64,000 nt of DNA from assembly GCF_007860175.1 (NCBI RefSeq), contig NZ_SJPX01000004.1, positions 620,001 through 684,000 on the forward strand, in the 5' to 3' direction. The notes beneath the pieces are model-generated. The model made no database searches. It had not been told where the DNA came from and worked only from the letters and a program-made list of their open reading frames with translations. The stretch comes from Rubripirellula reticaptiva. GTDB taxonomy: Bacteria > Planctomycetota > Planctomycetia > Pirellulales > Pirellulaceae. The translations under genes were made by a program, and so were the position numbers. Shown here in pieces: positions 34,905 to 44,480 of the stretch; positions within the stretch are counted from its first letter, which is position 1; every line of letters begins with the position of its first letter.

Positions 34905-36428
34905 ATGCCGATGACACGCTATGTCCTAAGTTTTTGTTTGACCCTTGTATGTGCGGGGCCGTTGATAGCGGCTGATCGCAACATCTTGTTCATTATTGCC
35001 GATGACGAGAGTCCCACGCTTGGTTGTTACGGCGATGCCGCTGCGAAAACACCAGCAATCGACGCGATTGCCGCTGACGGGATGGTTTTCCGCAATGCCT
35101 TCGCGACGACCGCATCATGCAGCGCCAGTCGAAGTGTTGTGATGAGTGGTGTGCACAACCACCGAAATGGCCAGTTCGGACACCAGCATCATTATCACAA
35201 GTTTTCATCGTTTCACGATGTCGTCCGTTTGGCTTTGCCACAAGTCCTTAGTCGAAAAGGGTATCGCACCGGACAGATTGGCAAGTATCACGTCGCACCG
35301 GAAGCCGTTTTTCATTACGAAACTTATCTTCAAGCCAACTCTCGGAACGCCGTCGAGATGGCAGAAGCGAGTCGTGAATTCATCACCGATGCGACTGACG
35401 ATCGCCCGTTCATGCTTTACTTTGCGACGTCCGATCCGCACCGCGGCGGTGGTGTCGACAAGACATCCAAATCGGAACTCAAACCCGACTTGTTCGGCAA
35501 CAAACCCAAGCGTGGCTCGTATCCGGGGGTGGAAGAAGTTTTTTACGATCCGGCCGATGTGGTCGTTCCCCCGTTTCTGCCCGACACAAAGGAGACGCGT
35601 GAAGAGCTTGCCCAGTACTACCAGTCGATCGCTCGAGTCGACCAAGGTATCGCTCGTTTGGTCGAGATTTTGAAAGAAGCCGATCTGTACGACAAAACAA
35701 TGATTGTGTTCACCAGCGATCACGGCATGGCCTTCGCCGGTGGAAAGACAACTGTCTATGAAGGTGGTCTGCGCGTTCCGATGGTTGTTCGGGATCCTTA
35801 TCAGTCAAAGCGTGGTGTCGAAAGTGACGCGATGCTTAGCCACATCGACATCACTCCGACGCTGTTGGACTTTGCCGGTGGATTGGATCCAAAAACCAAT
35901 GGGCCGATAAACCCGATCAATGCCAGGAAGTTTTGGAACGATCGTGACGAAGCGGTCAAAGACAACCGTGACGGCGGCGATAACTTTGATTCGTATCAGG
36001 GCAAGTCTTGGTTGCACTGTCTAGCGAATCCCGACGAGGCACACCATGAATCGATCTTAGCGTCGCATACTTTCCACGAGATTCAGATGTACTATCCGAT
36101 GCGAGTCATTCGAGACTCGAAGTACAAATTGATTTGGAACATTGCTCACCCGTTACCGTTTCCCTTCGCATCGGATCTTTGGGCGGCCAGCAGTTGGCAG
36201 GCTCAGTTGATCAAGGGCAACGATGCCCCCTACGGCAACACGACGGTCGGGCGATACGTCCAACGTCCTCAGTTTGAGTTGTTCGACATTGCCGCAGATC
36301 CCGATGAAACGACGAACTTGGCCGATAGCCCAGGGCATGCGGATGTCTTGGAAGCCTACAAAGTGAAGCTAAAGGCGTTGCAGAAAGAAATGCAAGATCC
36401 GTGGATCATGAAGTGGGACTACGAGTGA
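34905..36428 (+). CDS. secreted arylsulfatase-family sulfatase
   Basis: The 507-residue enzyme has a signal peptide (YVLSFCLTLVCAGPLIAA). The N-terminal metal site is ILFIIADDESP, and the formylglycine signature CSASR (Cys72-Arg76) needs activation by a formylglycine-generating enzyme. IGKYHV and VFTSDHGMAFAGGKTTVYEG supply the other active-site lysine, aspartate, histidine and lysine. It hydrolyses sulfate esters, probably of algal polysaccharides, in the periplasm. ATG 34905 is preferred over an in-frame ATG at 34740 because the signal peptide follows at once. A hairpin downstream ends the transcript. Confidence 0.93.
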   Translation: MPMTRYVLSFCLTLVCAGPLIAADRNILFIIADDESPTLGCYGDAAAKTPAIDAIAADGMVFRNAFATTASCSASRSVVMSGVHNHRNGQFGHQHHYHKFSSFHDVVRLALPQVLSRKGYRTGQIGKYHVAPEAVFHYETYLQANSRNAVEMAEASREFITDATDDRPFMLYFATSDPHRGGGVDKTSKSELKPDLFGNKPKRGSYPGVEEVFYDPADVVVPPFLPDTKETREELAQYYQSIARVDQGIARLVEILKEADLYDKTMIVFTSDHGMAFAGGKTTVYEGGLRVPMVVRDPYQSKRGVESDAMLSHIDITPTLLDFAGGLDPKTNGPINPINARKFWNDRDEAVKDNRDGGDNFDSYQGKSWLHCLANPDEAHHESILASHTFHEIQMYYPMRVIRDSKYKLIWNIAHPLPFPFASDLWAASSWQAQLIKGNDAPYGNTTVGRYVQRPQFELFDIAADPDETTNLADSPGHADVLEAYKVKLKALQKEMQDPWIMKWDYE

Positions 36429-36483
36429 GTTAGAACTGTCGTTGAATCCGGATCGTTCTTGAAGTCACCGCTGATCGTTGCTG

Positions 36484-36517
36484 CGTCTTTCCCTTTCAAG
36501 CTTGAACGGGAAAGACG
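36484..36517. terminator. long hairpin between convergent genes
   Basis: CGTCTTTCCC and GGGAAAGACG form a perfect 10-bp stem around a palindromic TTCAAGCTTGAA. TTTCGG follows on the plus strand; the T-run is weak. The place between the sulfatase and LRR genes, which converge, supports a bidirectional terminator. Confidence 0.6.
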
Positions 36518-36584
36518 TTTCGGTGGTCTGTCAAGAATAGAGCCAGGGTGCTCTGAAGTCCGAATTCTCAGAAGAAATCGGGGC

Positions 36585-37916
36585 TTAGAAATCGACGATC
36601 TCTAAGTCGTCGCGTAGTTCAATCAGTTCGTCCAGCACGGCGAAGCTGATCGACGTGTTGGCGACCTGCAGTTTCTTAAGTTTCGGCAGTGTGCTTACTT
36701 CTTGAAAAGTCTTGTCGGTCAGTTTCGTGCCGCTGACGTTGAGTTGTTCAAGGTTCTTGAATTGCATCAGAGTAGGTAACGACTTGTCAGTGATTTTGGT
36801 CGAGCGAACGTCTAAATTGTTCAATTTGGTTAACTTGCTGAACTCGGCAAACGCTTCGTCGTCGAGCTTCGTCTCCCAGAGGCTAAGCAAGGTCAAGTTC
36901 GACAACCGACCGATCATTTTGAATCCCTCGGTGGTAACCAAGCGGCATTCGCTGATGTCTAGGAAATCAACCTTCGGCAATGCTGCAATGATTGCCATGC
37001 CAGCGTCGTCAAGGGACGAGTCGCGAAGTTCAAGCCTTTGCATTTTGGTAAGGCCTTGAATGTTTTTTAGGCCTTTGCCCGTCACGTCGGTGCCTCGGAT
37101 GCGCAGGCGTGTCATGTCTTTAAAGTTCGCGACCGCTGACATGCCTTCGTCGTTGATTTTGGTGTAGTCCATTTGCAGCGACTTCAGATTTGGATTTTTC
37201 GCAAGCGCTTCAAGCGTTGCGTTTGTGATCGTCGTGCAGTAGTTCAGATTCAACGAAGTCAGTGGCAGTGCTGCCAATCGAATCGCACCTTCGTCGTTGA
37301 TCTTTGCCTTTTCAAGTTGAACATCCGTAAGCGACGTCAGTTTGGCCAGCGAAATGGTGCCGGGGTCCGAGATGTTTGTGTTTCGCAAGTCGATCGCGCG
37401 AATCTTCGACAGGCCTTCGATGTTGGTCAGACCTTCGTTGGTGACAGTGGTTCGCCGCAGCAACAAGACCTCTAACGTTTGGGTCTCCTTGATTGCGGCA
37501 AGGGCACCATCGCCGGCACCCGAGTCGGATAGGTCAAGTCTCTTGAGTCCCGTCAATTTCGACAGCACCGTCAAGCCTTCGTCCGATAGTCCTGGGCCCG
37601 ACAACGTCAATTCTTGCAGACTGTTCAGGCCGGCCAGATTCTCCAATGCCGAATTGCCGCCTTCCGAAACGACACCGGATACTTTGTTGACGTTCCCGAC
37701 CGAGTTTTTCACCAAAGTGAAACCCGCATCGGAGAGTGTTTTGACGGCGTCGGCATCATCCGGTTCGGCCACGGGCGCCGGTTTCGAAGGTGTCTCAGCA
37801 CTGAGCGAAACGTCTGCCTTGGAAACCGTATCTGCCGATTTTTGGCATCCGATGGAAATGATGGAAAGCGTCGCCGTGAAGAAAACGACGGTAAAAATGG
37901 GCAAACGAACGGTCAT
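36585..37916 (-). CDS. leucine-rich-repeat lipoprotein
   Basis: A 443-residue protein with a lipoprotein signal (VVFFTATLSIISIGCQ). A linker of about 50 residues is followed by some 13 leucine-rich repeats of 23-25 residues (LQELTLSGPGLSDEGLTVL, LKRLDLSDSGAGDGALAAI, LEQLNVSGTKLTDKTF). The repeat type (xxLxxLxLxxTxITDxGLxxL) is the one common in planctomycete surface proteins. It probably acts as a binding scaffold facing the periplasm or outside. There is no enzymatic domain. Confidence 0.85.
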   Translation of the reverse strand: MTVRLPIFTVVFFTATLSIISIGCQKSADTVSKADVSLSAETPSKPAPVAEPDDADAVKTLSDAGFTLVKNSVGNVNKVSGVVSEGGNSALENLAGLNSLQELTLSGPGLSDEGLTVLSKLTGLKRLDLSDSGAGDGALAAIKETQTLEVLLLRRTTVTNEGLTNIEGLSKIRAIDLRNTNISDPGTISLAKLTSLTDVQLEKAKINDEGAIRLAALPLTSLNLNYCTTITNATLEALAKNPNLKSLQMDYTKINDEGMSAVANFKDMTRLRIRGTDVTGKGLKNIQGLTKMQRLELRDSSLDDAGMAIIAALPKVDFLDISECRLVTTEGFKMIGRLSNLTLLSLWETKLDDEAFAEFSKLTKLNNLDVRSTKITDKSLPTLMQFKNLEQLNVSGTKLTDKTFQEVSTLPKLKKLQVANTSISFAVLDELIELRDDLEIVDF

Positions 37917-38149
37917 TTCAGATCTTTATCAGCGTCAGGGGGGGAGGCGGTGGGTGCGTGCGCGAACGCATCTTCATCGAGCGAGTTTCTATGATGGGGC
38001 CGAAGAGAATGATTGTCTACCTATTCAGCCCTTGTTATCGTGTTAGTGTGAATTGGATGCACCGCAGAGCGTGTGTCCTCCCATGTACATCGATTGCATG
38101 GGTTCTGAGCCTCTCCCCCACTGTTTCCCACCGATCTGAAAGATTTTGA

Positions 38150-39595
38150 ATGAGCAAGAAGTCTACGCGTCGAACATTTTTGGGCCGGTCAGCCGCGCTG
38201 ACGGCGACTGCCGGAGTTGGTTACTTCTCGAGCACGACTCCGCGATTGTTCGCTGAAGAAACACCGATGCAAAAGTTGTCGGCAGCTTGCATCGGCGTCG
38301 GTGGCAAGGGCGGCAGCGATACCAGTCACATCGCCGATAACGGCGTCCAAATTGTTGGCCTGTGCGATGTCGATGGCGACACGTTGACCAAGAAGGGACG
38401 CGAGTTTGTTGATGCAAAGCAATTCAACGACTTCCGCGAAATGTTGGACCAACTTGGCGACAAGACGGACATTGTTACCGTTAGTACGCCTGACCACACG
38501 CACGCTGTTGCCGCTGTGAAGGCGATGCGGATGAAGAAACATGTGTACTGTCAAAAGCCGTTGACATGGTCGATTGCCGAAGCTCGTTTGATGCGAGAAA
38601 CGGCTGAAGAGACTGGCGTTGTTACTCAAATGGGCAACCAAGGCACCAGCCAAGACGGTCTTCGTGAAGGCGTCGAAGTGATCCGCAGCGGCGCGATCGG
38701 CGATGTCTCGGAAGTTCACATTTGGAGCAATCGTCCGGTGTGGCCGCAGGGGCAAGGTCGTCCCGCGGGTTCAGACCCAGTGCCAGAGAACTTAAACTGG
38801 GACGGTTGGATCGGCCCAGCACCGATGCGTCCTTACAAGGCTGGTGCCTATCACAGTTTCAACTGGCGCGGTTGGGTCGACTTTGGCACCGGCGCGTTGG
38901 GCGACATGGCTTGCCACACCACGAACTTGTCGGTGATGGCCCTGAACTTGTGGGATCCGATTGCGATGACCGCAATCAAGAACCAAGGTATTGTCGAAGG
39001 CGAAACTTTCCCCGGCAGCTCGGAATTGATGTTCGAGTTCCCAGAACGAGATGGTTTGCCTGCTTGCAATTTCCACTGGTACGATGGCGGCAACTTGCCG
39101 CCCGATCGCATCACCAGCCAACTGCCGGCGAGCTTCCGTAGTCGTATCGAGGCACTGAAGAACGATCCTTCGCAACGCAAGACCAGTGGCGCTGTTGTCG
39201 TTGGCAGCAAAGGCATCTTGTTTTCGCCTGATGATTACGGCGGGCAGTACGTCTTGTTGCCGAGCGAGCAGTACGTCGACTTCAAGCCTCCAGCACAAAC
39301 GTTGCCGCGGATTCCGTTTGATAGCGGAGTGGACGAGCGTCAGAAGTGGGAATTTGTAAGTACCATCAAGGGCGAGTACGAGCCAGGAACGATGTCGAAC
39401 TTCGGTTATGCCGGACGTTTGACCGAAACCATTCTGGCCGGCAACTTGGCAATGCGTGCTGGCGAAGGACAACGCATCGAATGGGATGCTAAGTCGATGA
39501 CGAGTCCGAACGTTCCTGAGATCAACCAGTTTGTCAGCCGCGATTATCGTGAAGGCTGGGCGCTGGAAGGCTTGATGGAAGCCGCAAACGCGTAA
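38150..39595 (+). CDS. Tat-exported Gfo/Idh/MocA-family oxidoreductase
   Basis: The 481-residue protein has a twin-arginine signal (KSTRRTFLGRSAALTATAGV). The Rossmann domain reads AACIGVGGKGGSDTSH and VGLCDVDGD; the strand with the family lysine reads HVYCQKPLTWSIAEA, with Gln instead of the usual Glu. The second domain contains GDMACHTTNLSVMALNLW with the catalytic-region histidine. Members oxidise or reduce sugars and inositols with NAD(P). Tat export fits a pre-folded cofactor-bound enzyme acting in the periplasm. The substrate cannot be read from sequence. Confidence 0.92.
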   Translation: MSKKSTRRTFLGRSAALTATAGVGYFSSTTPRLFAEETPMQKLSAACIGVGGKGGSDTSHIADNGVQIVGLCDVDGDTLTKKGREFVDAKQFNDFREMLDQLGDKTDIVTVSTPDHTHAVAAVKAMRMKKHVYCQKPLTWSIAEARLMRETAEETGVVTQMGNQGTSQDGLREGVEVIRSGAIGDVSEVHIWSNRPVWPQGQGRPAGSDPVPENLNWDGWIGPAPMRPYKAGAYHSFNWRGWVDFGTGALGDMACHTTNLSVMALNLWDPIAMTAIKNQGIVEGETFPGSSELMFEFPERDGLPACNFHWYDGGNLPPDRITSQLPASFRSRIEALKNDPSQRKTSGAVVVGSKGILFSPDDYGGQYVLLPSEQYVDFKPPAQTLPRIPFDSGVDERQKWEFVSTIKGEYEPGTMSNFGYAGRLTETILAGNLAMRAGEGQRIEWDAKSMTSPNVPEINQFVSRDYREGWALEGLMEAANA

Positions 39596-39624
39596 CTTCG
39601 GTTTCAAGTTCAAACCAAAAACAA

Positions 39625-39657
39625 AACCCGGTACGTCATCGACGTGCCGGGTTTTTT
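39625..39657. terminator. bidirectional intrinsic terminator
   Basis: AACCCGG-ACGTC pairs with GACGT-CCGGGTT around a three-base loop, with six T after it on the plus strand and a T-rich tail on the minus strand. It separates the oxidoreductase from the convergent symporter gene. Confidence 0.88.
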
Positions 39658-39744
39658 CTTGGCTAAGTCAAATGGGTTGCGGCTTATGGTTCGGCGAAAG
39701 ACTTCGTCGTCGCTTTGAAACCCGCAGACCCTGGGATCGCTGAG

Positions 39745-41667
39745 CTACGTGGCTGGTTGGGGCTCTGGTGGCTTCGTCAACAATGAAACCACAATCAACG
39801 TTGCAAATGCCAGCGGAATCGTAACGATCCCTGGTTGACTGAACGGGGCAATCGCGTCGGCCGCGTCCCATCCGTAGACCTTGGCGTAAGTGTCAGCGGA
39901 CAACAGAATCCATCCGAGCGATGATGCTGCACCGACGACCACGCTGGCAATGATGCCTTCTTTGGTCGTTCGCTTCCAAAATAGCAACATCACCAGTGCC
40001 GGTAAGTTGGCACTCGCTGCGATACTGAAGGCCCATCCAACCAGATAGCTCACATTCAATTCTTTGAACAGAATGCCCAGGACAATCGCGATTGCACCGA
40101 CCAGGACGGCGGCGATTTTCGCGACGCGAACTTGTTGATGACCTTCGAGTTCAATGCCCAGGACGCCTCCGATTAAGTCGTGCGCAACTGCACCGCTGCT
40201 GGCCAGAATCAATCCGCTAACGGTTCCTAGCACGGTCGTGAATGCAATCGCGGAAATGACCGCAAACAGCCACGGGCTCATGCTGCGGGCTAGCAGTGGT
40301 GCCGCCATGTTGGAATCGGTCAAGTCAAGCGATCCGCTGACCATGGCACCGAGTCCGAGGTAAAGCGTCAGCACATAGAAGAAGCCAATCGTGGCAATCC
40401 CAACGATCGTGCTTTTGCGAGCCGCTGCACCGTCTTTGACTGTGTAGTAGCGAATCAAGATATGTGGCAACGACGCGGTGCCGCAAAACAAAGCCAACAT
40501 CAACGACAGGAAGTTCAGCTTGTCCGTAAAGTTGTCACCGCGAATTCCGGCGAACGTTGGGTGGGAACCAGGACGTAGCACTTCGGCGCCCGGCGTAGGC
40601 TTTTGGTAGTAGACCGTCGTTTGTGATTGATCGTCGTGTGTGATCGATTCTTTTCCCCATAGCACCACCTCGCTGTCGCGTAGCGTGTTAAGAAACTCGA
40701 TCGGACCCAGGGGCCCTGTTTCCGTTTCGTCACCGGGAAGTTTTGTGATTTGACCAACTGGGCGAAGTTGCTTTTCGCGAGGCTCGGTGCCAAGCAGCGC
40801 ACCGTCGATCACTTTCTGGCCGTCTTTGGTCGTGATCGTCTGTGCTTGCTTTAACACCACTTGGTCCGACCCGTCGACCGCCTCGATACGGTAGATGTCA
40901 AATCCTGCTTCGTCCTCGCTTGATAACCGAACATAAGGATGGTCCTGCCAGCCATCGGCGGTCGGGATTACGCCTCGGCCGTCAATCGTCGTTCCCGACA
41001 GTTCAGTTTGGGATATTGGGCCGATTGTTTCGAACGATTCGTTGTCGGTTTTTAGCCCTTTGTTTAACAGCATCACGACCAAGACTGCGCTGAAAATGAC
41101 TAGCAAAGATCCTTTCAAGAACTGCACATAGGTCGTCGACACCATACCGGCGGTGACGACGATCACGATGACAACGACGCCAACCATCACGACACCAACC
41201 CAGTGCGGGTAACCCAGCAGCGGTTGGATCAGAACGCCGGCGCCGACCATTTGCGGAATCAAGTAAAAGACGCTGACGACCAAAGTGCTGATCCCGGCGG
41301 CGGCTTTGATACCGCGAGAATTGAATTTTGCATCCAATGCATCGGCGAACGTAAATCGGCCAAGGCGTTTCATCGGTTCGGCGATCACAAACAGCGCCAC
41401 GATCCAGCCGGCCAAGTAACCGATCGAATACAGGAATCCGTCGTACCCATAGGTCGCGATCATTCCGCAGATGCCAAGGAACGACGCCGCGGACAGATAA
41501 TCGCCTGCGAAAGCAACGCCGTTGATGGCCCATGGAATTTGGCCGTGCGCAGCGAAGTAACCTTCGGACGATTTTGTTTTTCGACCTAAAAAGAAACTCA
41601 GTCCCACCGTTCCGAAAACGAACGCCAAGAAGACCAACACTGCCATCATCGAAGGTTCGTAAATCAC
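39745..41667 (-). CDS. sodium:solute symporter (ActP-like) with a large extramembrane insert
   Basis: A 640-residue transporter of the SSS family, closest in layout to the acetate/glycolate permease ActP. Evidence includes SFFLGRKTKSSEGYFAAHGQ, the sodium-site helix (VAFAGDYLSAASFLGICGM), SVFYLIPQMVGAGVLI and TVLGTVSGLILASSGAVAHD. Between the sixth and seventh helices there is an insert of about 170 polar residues (roughly 210-380). The GTG start at 41667 overlaps the stop of the DUF485 gene (GTGA), as is usual for yjcH-actP pairs. An upstream in-frame start at 41736 lies inside that gene and is rejected. Confidence 0.9.
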   Translation of the reverse strand: MIYEPSMMAVLVFLAFVFGTVGLSFFLGRKTKSSEGYFAAHGQIPWAINGVAFAGDYLSAASFLGICGMIATYGYDGFLYSIGYLAGWIVALFVIAEPMKRLGRFTFADALDAKFNSRGIKAAAGISTLVVSVFYLIPQMVGAGVLIQPLLGYPHWVGVVMVGVVVIVIVVTAGMVSTTYVQFLKGSLLVIFSAVLVVMLLNKGLKTDNESFETIGPISQTELSGTTIDGRGVIPTADGWQDHPYVRLSSEDEAGFDIYRIEAVDGSDQVVLKQAQTITTKDGQKVIDGALLGTEPREKQLRPVGQITKLPGDETETGPLGPIEFLNTLRDSEVVLWGKESITHDDQSQTTVYYQKPTPGAEVLRPGSHPTFAGIRGDNFTDKLNFLSLMLALFCGTASLPHILIRYYTVKDGAAARKSTIVGIATIGFFYVLTLYLGLGAMVSGSLDLTDSNMAAPLLARSMSPWLFAVISAIAFTTVLGTVSGLILASSGAVAHDLIGGVLGIELEGHQQVRVAKIAAVLVGAIAIVLGILFKELNVSYLVGWAFSIAASANLPALVMLLFWKRTTKEGIIASVVVGAASSLGWILLSADTYAKVYGWDAADAIAPFSQPGIVTIPLAFATLIVVSLLTKPPEPQPAT

Positions 41668-41963
41668 TTGGCGGCTCCCTTCTTGGTCGGATGCGTCGGT
41701 GATTCGGCCGGCTGTTGGATCGGTTCGGTACGGCACATCATGCCGTAGATCAACGCCATCACCAAAGCCGCCACGATTAGTCCGAATCCGTACACAATCG
41801 CTAGGTTCAGGCCAGCTAAAACGATCGTGTCCATCGTTTCGGCAAAGAAGGTGCTCGTCAGTACAAAACCGACGTACAGCGCCGAATAGATCGCAAAGAG
41901 CAACAGCCCAAGTCGCGAGTTGTAGCGACGAGCTGCCGTCGCCTCAGATTCAGAATGGTCCAT
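41664..41963 (-). CDS. DUF485 membrane protein (YjcH-like)
   Basis: The 99-residue protein has two transmembrane helices (LGLLLFAIYSALYVGFVLTS and LNLAIVYGFGLIVAALVMAL) with the conserved YGFGLI segment, and a basic tail. DUF485 genes are regularly paired with ActP-type symporters and may be an accessory subunit. Its stop overlaps the symporter start, so translation is coupled. Confidence 0.9.
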   Translation of the reverse strand: MDHSESEATAARRYNSRLGLLLFAIYSALYVGFVLTSTFFAETMDTIVLAGLNLAIVYGFGLIVAALVMALIYGMMCRTEPIQQPAESPTHPTKKGAAK

Positions 41964-42056
41964 GCCGCAAGTGACGTTTCGATAAAGGTAACGGAGATGA
42001 AATCGGAAGGTTCACCGTTATACCAGTTCGAAACCTTGCTGGTGGTTTCGTCGGCT

Positions 42057-44150
42057 CTATAGCTTCGGCAGCTGTCGCTTGGGAGCCTTCTTGAGCATCC
42101 GAGCCTTGTCGTCTTTGGGGGGCGCGTTGTTATTATTGCCACCTCCACCAGCGTTCGGTTTGGGCGGTGTCAGGTCCGTGAACTCCTCTTTCCAGACCCA
42201 ACCAATCGGTACCGCAAGTTCTTCGTTTGCCAACAACGCCCACGGTGTGCCGGGGTGCTGTTCGACCACATCGGTCAACAGTTCACGTGCCGTATCGGCT
42301 TCGCTTTTCCATTTACTGCCGACGGAGATCTCGTCGCTAGGTTGCAAAATCCATGTGTTGTTTTTGGCATCCTTGAACGCCATTCCTAGTTTTCCGCGGG
42401 CAAGCATCGCGTTGTAGGTTTCCGTCCGAACCTTTTGCGCCAACACGCGTCCCATCGCCAAGTCGAAGCCTGCTTTCCAACGCGGGCTGTCTTCCTGGTT
42501 TCTCATCTTCATGCCAGGTTCGAGCGTTTGAGCCATCCGCAGCAGCGGAGTTTCGAGAACCGCAGCTGCTTGCTGAGCCTTGGCCAAATCTCCGGCCAGT
42601 TGAGCCTCGCTGCGGCGGATGAAACGTGTTTCTGGACGGCTTAGTCCCGTGGTGGGGCTCATGTTGGCGGCCATCACCAAGGCCTGTCGCAGCGGACTGG
42701 CTTTGACCTTCGCGACGTAGTCGGCCTGTGAAAGATAATCTGGTCGATAGCGGGCCATGGCAACCGGATCAAAGAAGTACTTCAGGTCCGATGCGAAAGC
42801 GTCGACTTCACCACGTCGAACGGCGCGATTGACGTTTCGGTTTGGGTGGACAGTGAAGTAGATGCCGCCCGTTTCGTAACACAGCCGGGTCAGCGCGTAG
42901 GGGCCGAAGCCGCTGTCGATGACGGGTTCTTCTTCGAAGTTGCCGGTGAAGCCAACTTGGACTCGCTCGGGCAAGTACGTTTCGGGGCCCTGGTCGACTT
43001 GCGCCCACTGAGGCGATTGGTCGTACTTGGGGTCTGGGTCAACGTACTTGACCAGTGTGTGTTGGCGTCCAAACGGAGCCGGCACGCCGATCACGTAAAC
43101 GGGGATGCCCCATTTGCGACAGGCGTTGATCGATGATTCAAGCAAGTTGTCGTCGTCGCCTTTTTCGTCTGTGACCACGACAAACAATACGTTTCGCTTC
43201 GCACCCGCGGCACCGACGCTGCGTCGTAACGAACGAAACTCATTGGCTGCCGACGTGATCGCCGAGAATACTTTTTCTTCACCCGAGTCGTCGACGGGAA
43301 TGCGGTCGATGATGTCTTTGATTTCGTCGAGGTCGTCAGTCGATTCCTCGGTGTAAAGTTTGACTTCGCTACCAAATCCGATCACGGATGTAAGCAACGG
43401 AATGTCGTTGTCGTTGCGGCGAAACGCTTTGGCCTGACTTGCCTGAGCGATCCCAAGTTCCGTATAGATGCGATCAAAGCGGTCACGGATCTCTTTGCGT
43501 TGGCGGTGCAGCGAACCGCTTTGGTCAAACAACCAAACAATTGTTGTCGGACGTTCTTCCATCGCTTGCAGCAACTCGAACGTGATTCGGTCAACCGCAC
43601 CGACAGCCCCCTCGGCTCCTTGGCCGACCTTCCCCTTTTGGTTGTCCAGTTTGTCCAAGGGAGCAACCGCTTGCGTGAACATCTCGTTTAACAAGAAATC
43701 GCCGCGGTCGGACTGTTCCAATTCGATGGGGCTTGGGATTTCAGAAATTTCGGCAAAGATCTCTGCAGACGCTTCGGCCATTTCGGTTTCTGCCAAACTG
43801 TTTGCACCGACCTTTAATTGCGGCACATCGCTGTAGGTGACCTCGTCAATGGTGTCGACTTTTTCAAGTGTTTCCGAAGGCGGTTTCGACACGATCACGA
43901 CGGCTTCCTCGTCCATCTGCGAAGCGAGCGGGACCAGGGCTAGCGACAGGATGATGATCAGGTGAACCAGCATGCTGCCGATCATCGCAACGGTTTCGTT
44001 ATTTTCCAACAGCGACTCGTCTTCTAACTCGTCCTCGGACCACGCATCCAAATTGGCGTCCACGAGCGTCTTGCCCTCGTCGCGGAGGTCCGGATTCTCA
44101 GCCGAGACTGGTTCGGCGGGGGCGTTCGATGCGGTTTTGGTCGTCGACAA
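42057..44150 (-). CDS. membrane-anchored VWA-domain protein
   Basis: A 697-residue protein. An acidic N-terminus of about 55 residues is followed by one transmembrane helix (SMLVHLIIILSLALVPLA) and a VWA domain (about 205-440) with MIDAS motif VWLFDQSGSL and VLFVVVTDEKGDD. The C-terminal region has helices and ends with a glycine/asparagine linker (PNAGGGGNNNNAPP) and a basic tail. The start is TTG 44150, preferred because GGAG lies eight bases upstream; a TTG at 44192 is possible. The family is frequent in planctomycetes, function unknown. It is separate from the VWA operon at 1-5 kb. Confidence 0.8.
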   Translation of the reverse strand: MSTTKTASNAPAEPVSAENPDLRDEGKTLVDANLDAWSEDELEDESLLENNETVAMIGSMLVHLIIILSLALVPLASQMDEEAVVIVSKPPSETLEKVDTIDEVTYSDVPQLKVGANSLAETEMAEASAEIFAEISEIPSPIELEQSDRGDFLLNEMFTQAVAPLDKLDNQKGKVGQGAEGAVGAVDRITFELLQAMEERPTTIVWLFDQSGSLHRQRKEIRDRFDRIYTELGIAQASQAKAFRRNDNDIPLLTSVIGFGSEVKLYTEESTDDLDEIKDIIDRIPVDDSGEEKVFSAITSAANEFRSLRRSVGAAGAKRNVLFVVVTDEKGDDDNLLESSINACRKWGIPVYVIGVPAPFGRQHTLVKYVDPDPKYDQSPQWAQVDQGPETYLPERVQVGFTGNFEEEPVIDSGFGPYALTRLCYETGGIYFTVHPNRNVNRAVRRGEVDAFASDLKYFFDPVAMARYRPDYLSQADYVAKVKASPLRQALVMAANMSPTTGLSRPETRFIRRSEAQLAGDLAKAQQAAAVLETPLLRMAQTLEPGMKMRNQEDSPRWKAGFDLAMGRVLAQKVRTETYNAMLARGKLGMAFKDAKNNTWILQPSDEISVGSKWKSEADTARELLTDVVEQHPGTPWALLANEELAVPIGWVWKEEFTDLTPPKPNAGGGGNNNNAPPKDDKARMLKKAPKRQLPKL

Positions 44151-44480
44151 GGAAGAATCTCCGGTGTTCCGCAGCAAATGATTTCGTGGCAACCTCGGCT
44201 TCAGCTTAGTTGTCGAGATGCGATGGGCGCTCTAGACAGTTTCGCCCAAGCCGGACAAACTTTCAACGCGAAGGTGGGACTTTCGCGGTTCATGGTAGAA
44301 ATCCGCCAGCAATCGCGTTCTCAACCGTACCCCTTTGAACGCGAGGGTGTCGGCTTTGTACCCAAATCGCCTCATCGATACCCTCTTCTGGGTGGTGCTA
44401 TGATCACGGCGACAGGGTCATGCCGAATGCGATGCTGGTTTTGATCGCATTTTTAAGCTTCTTAAGCGGGAGAAATCAAC
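44151..44480. other. 330-bp divergent intergenic region
   Basis: It lies between the divergent VWA and phosphatase genes. No frame looks coding and no RNA gene is seen. It must contain both promoters, but no convincing -35/-10 pair could be picked. Confidence 0.45.
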
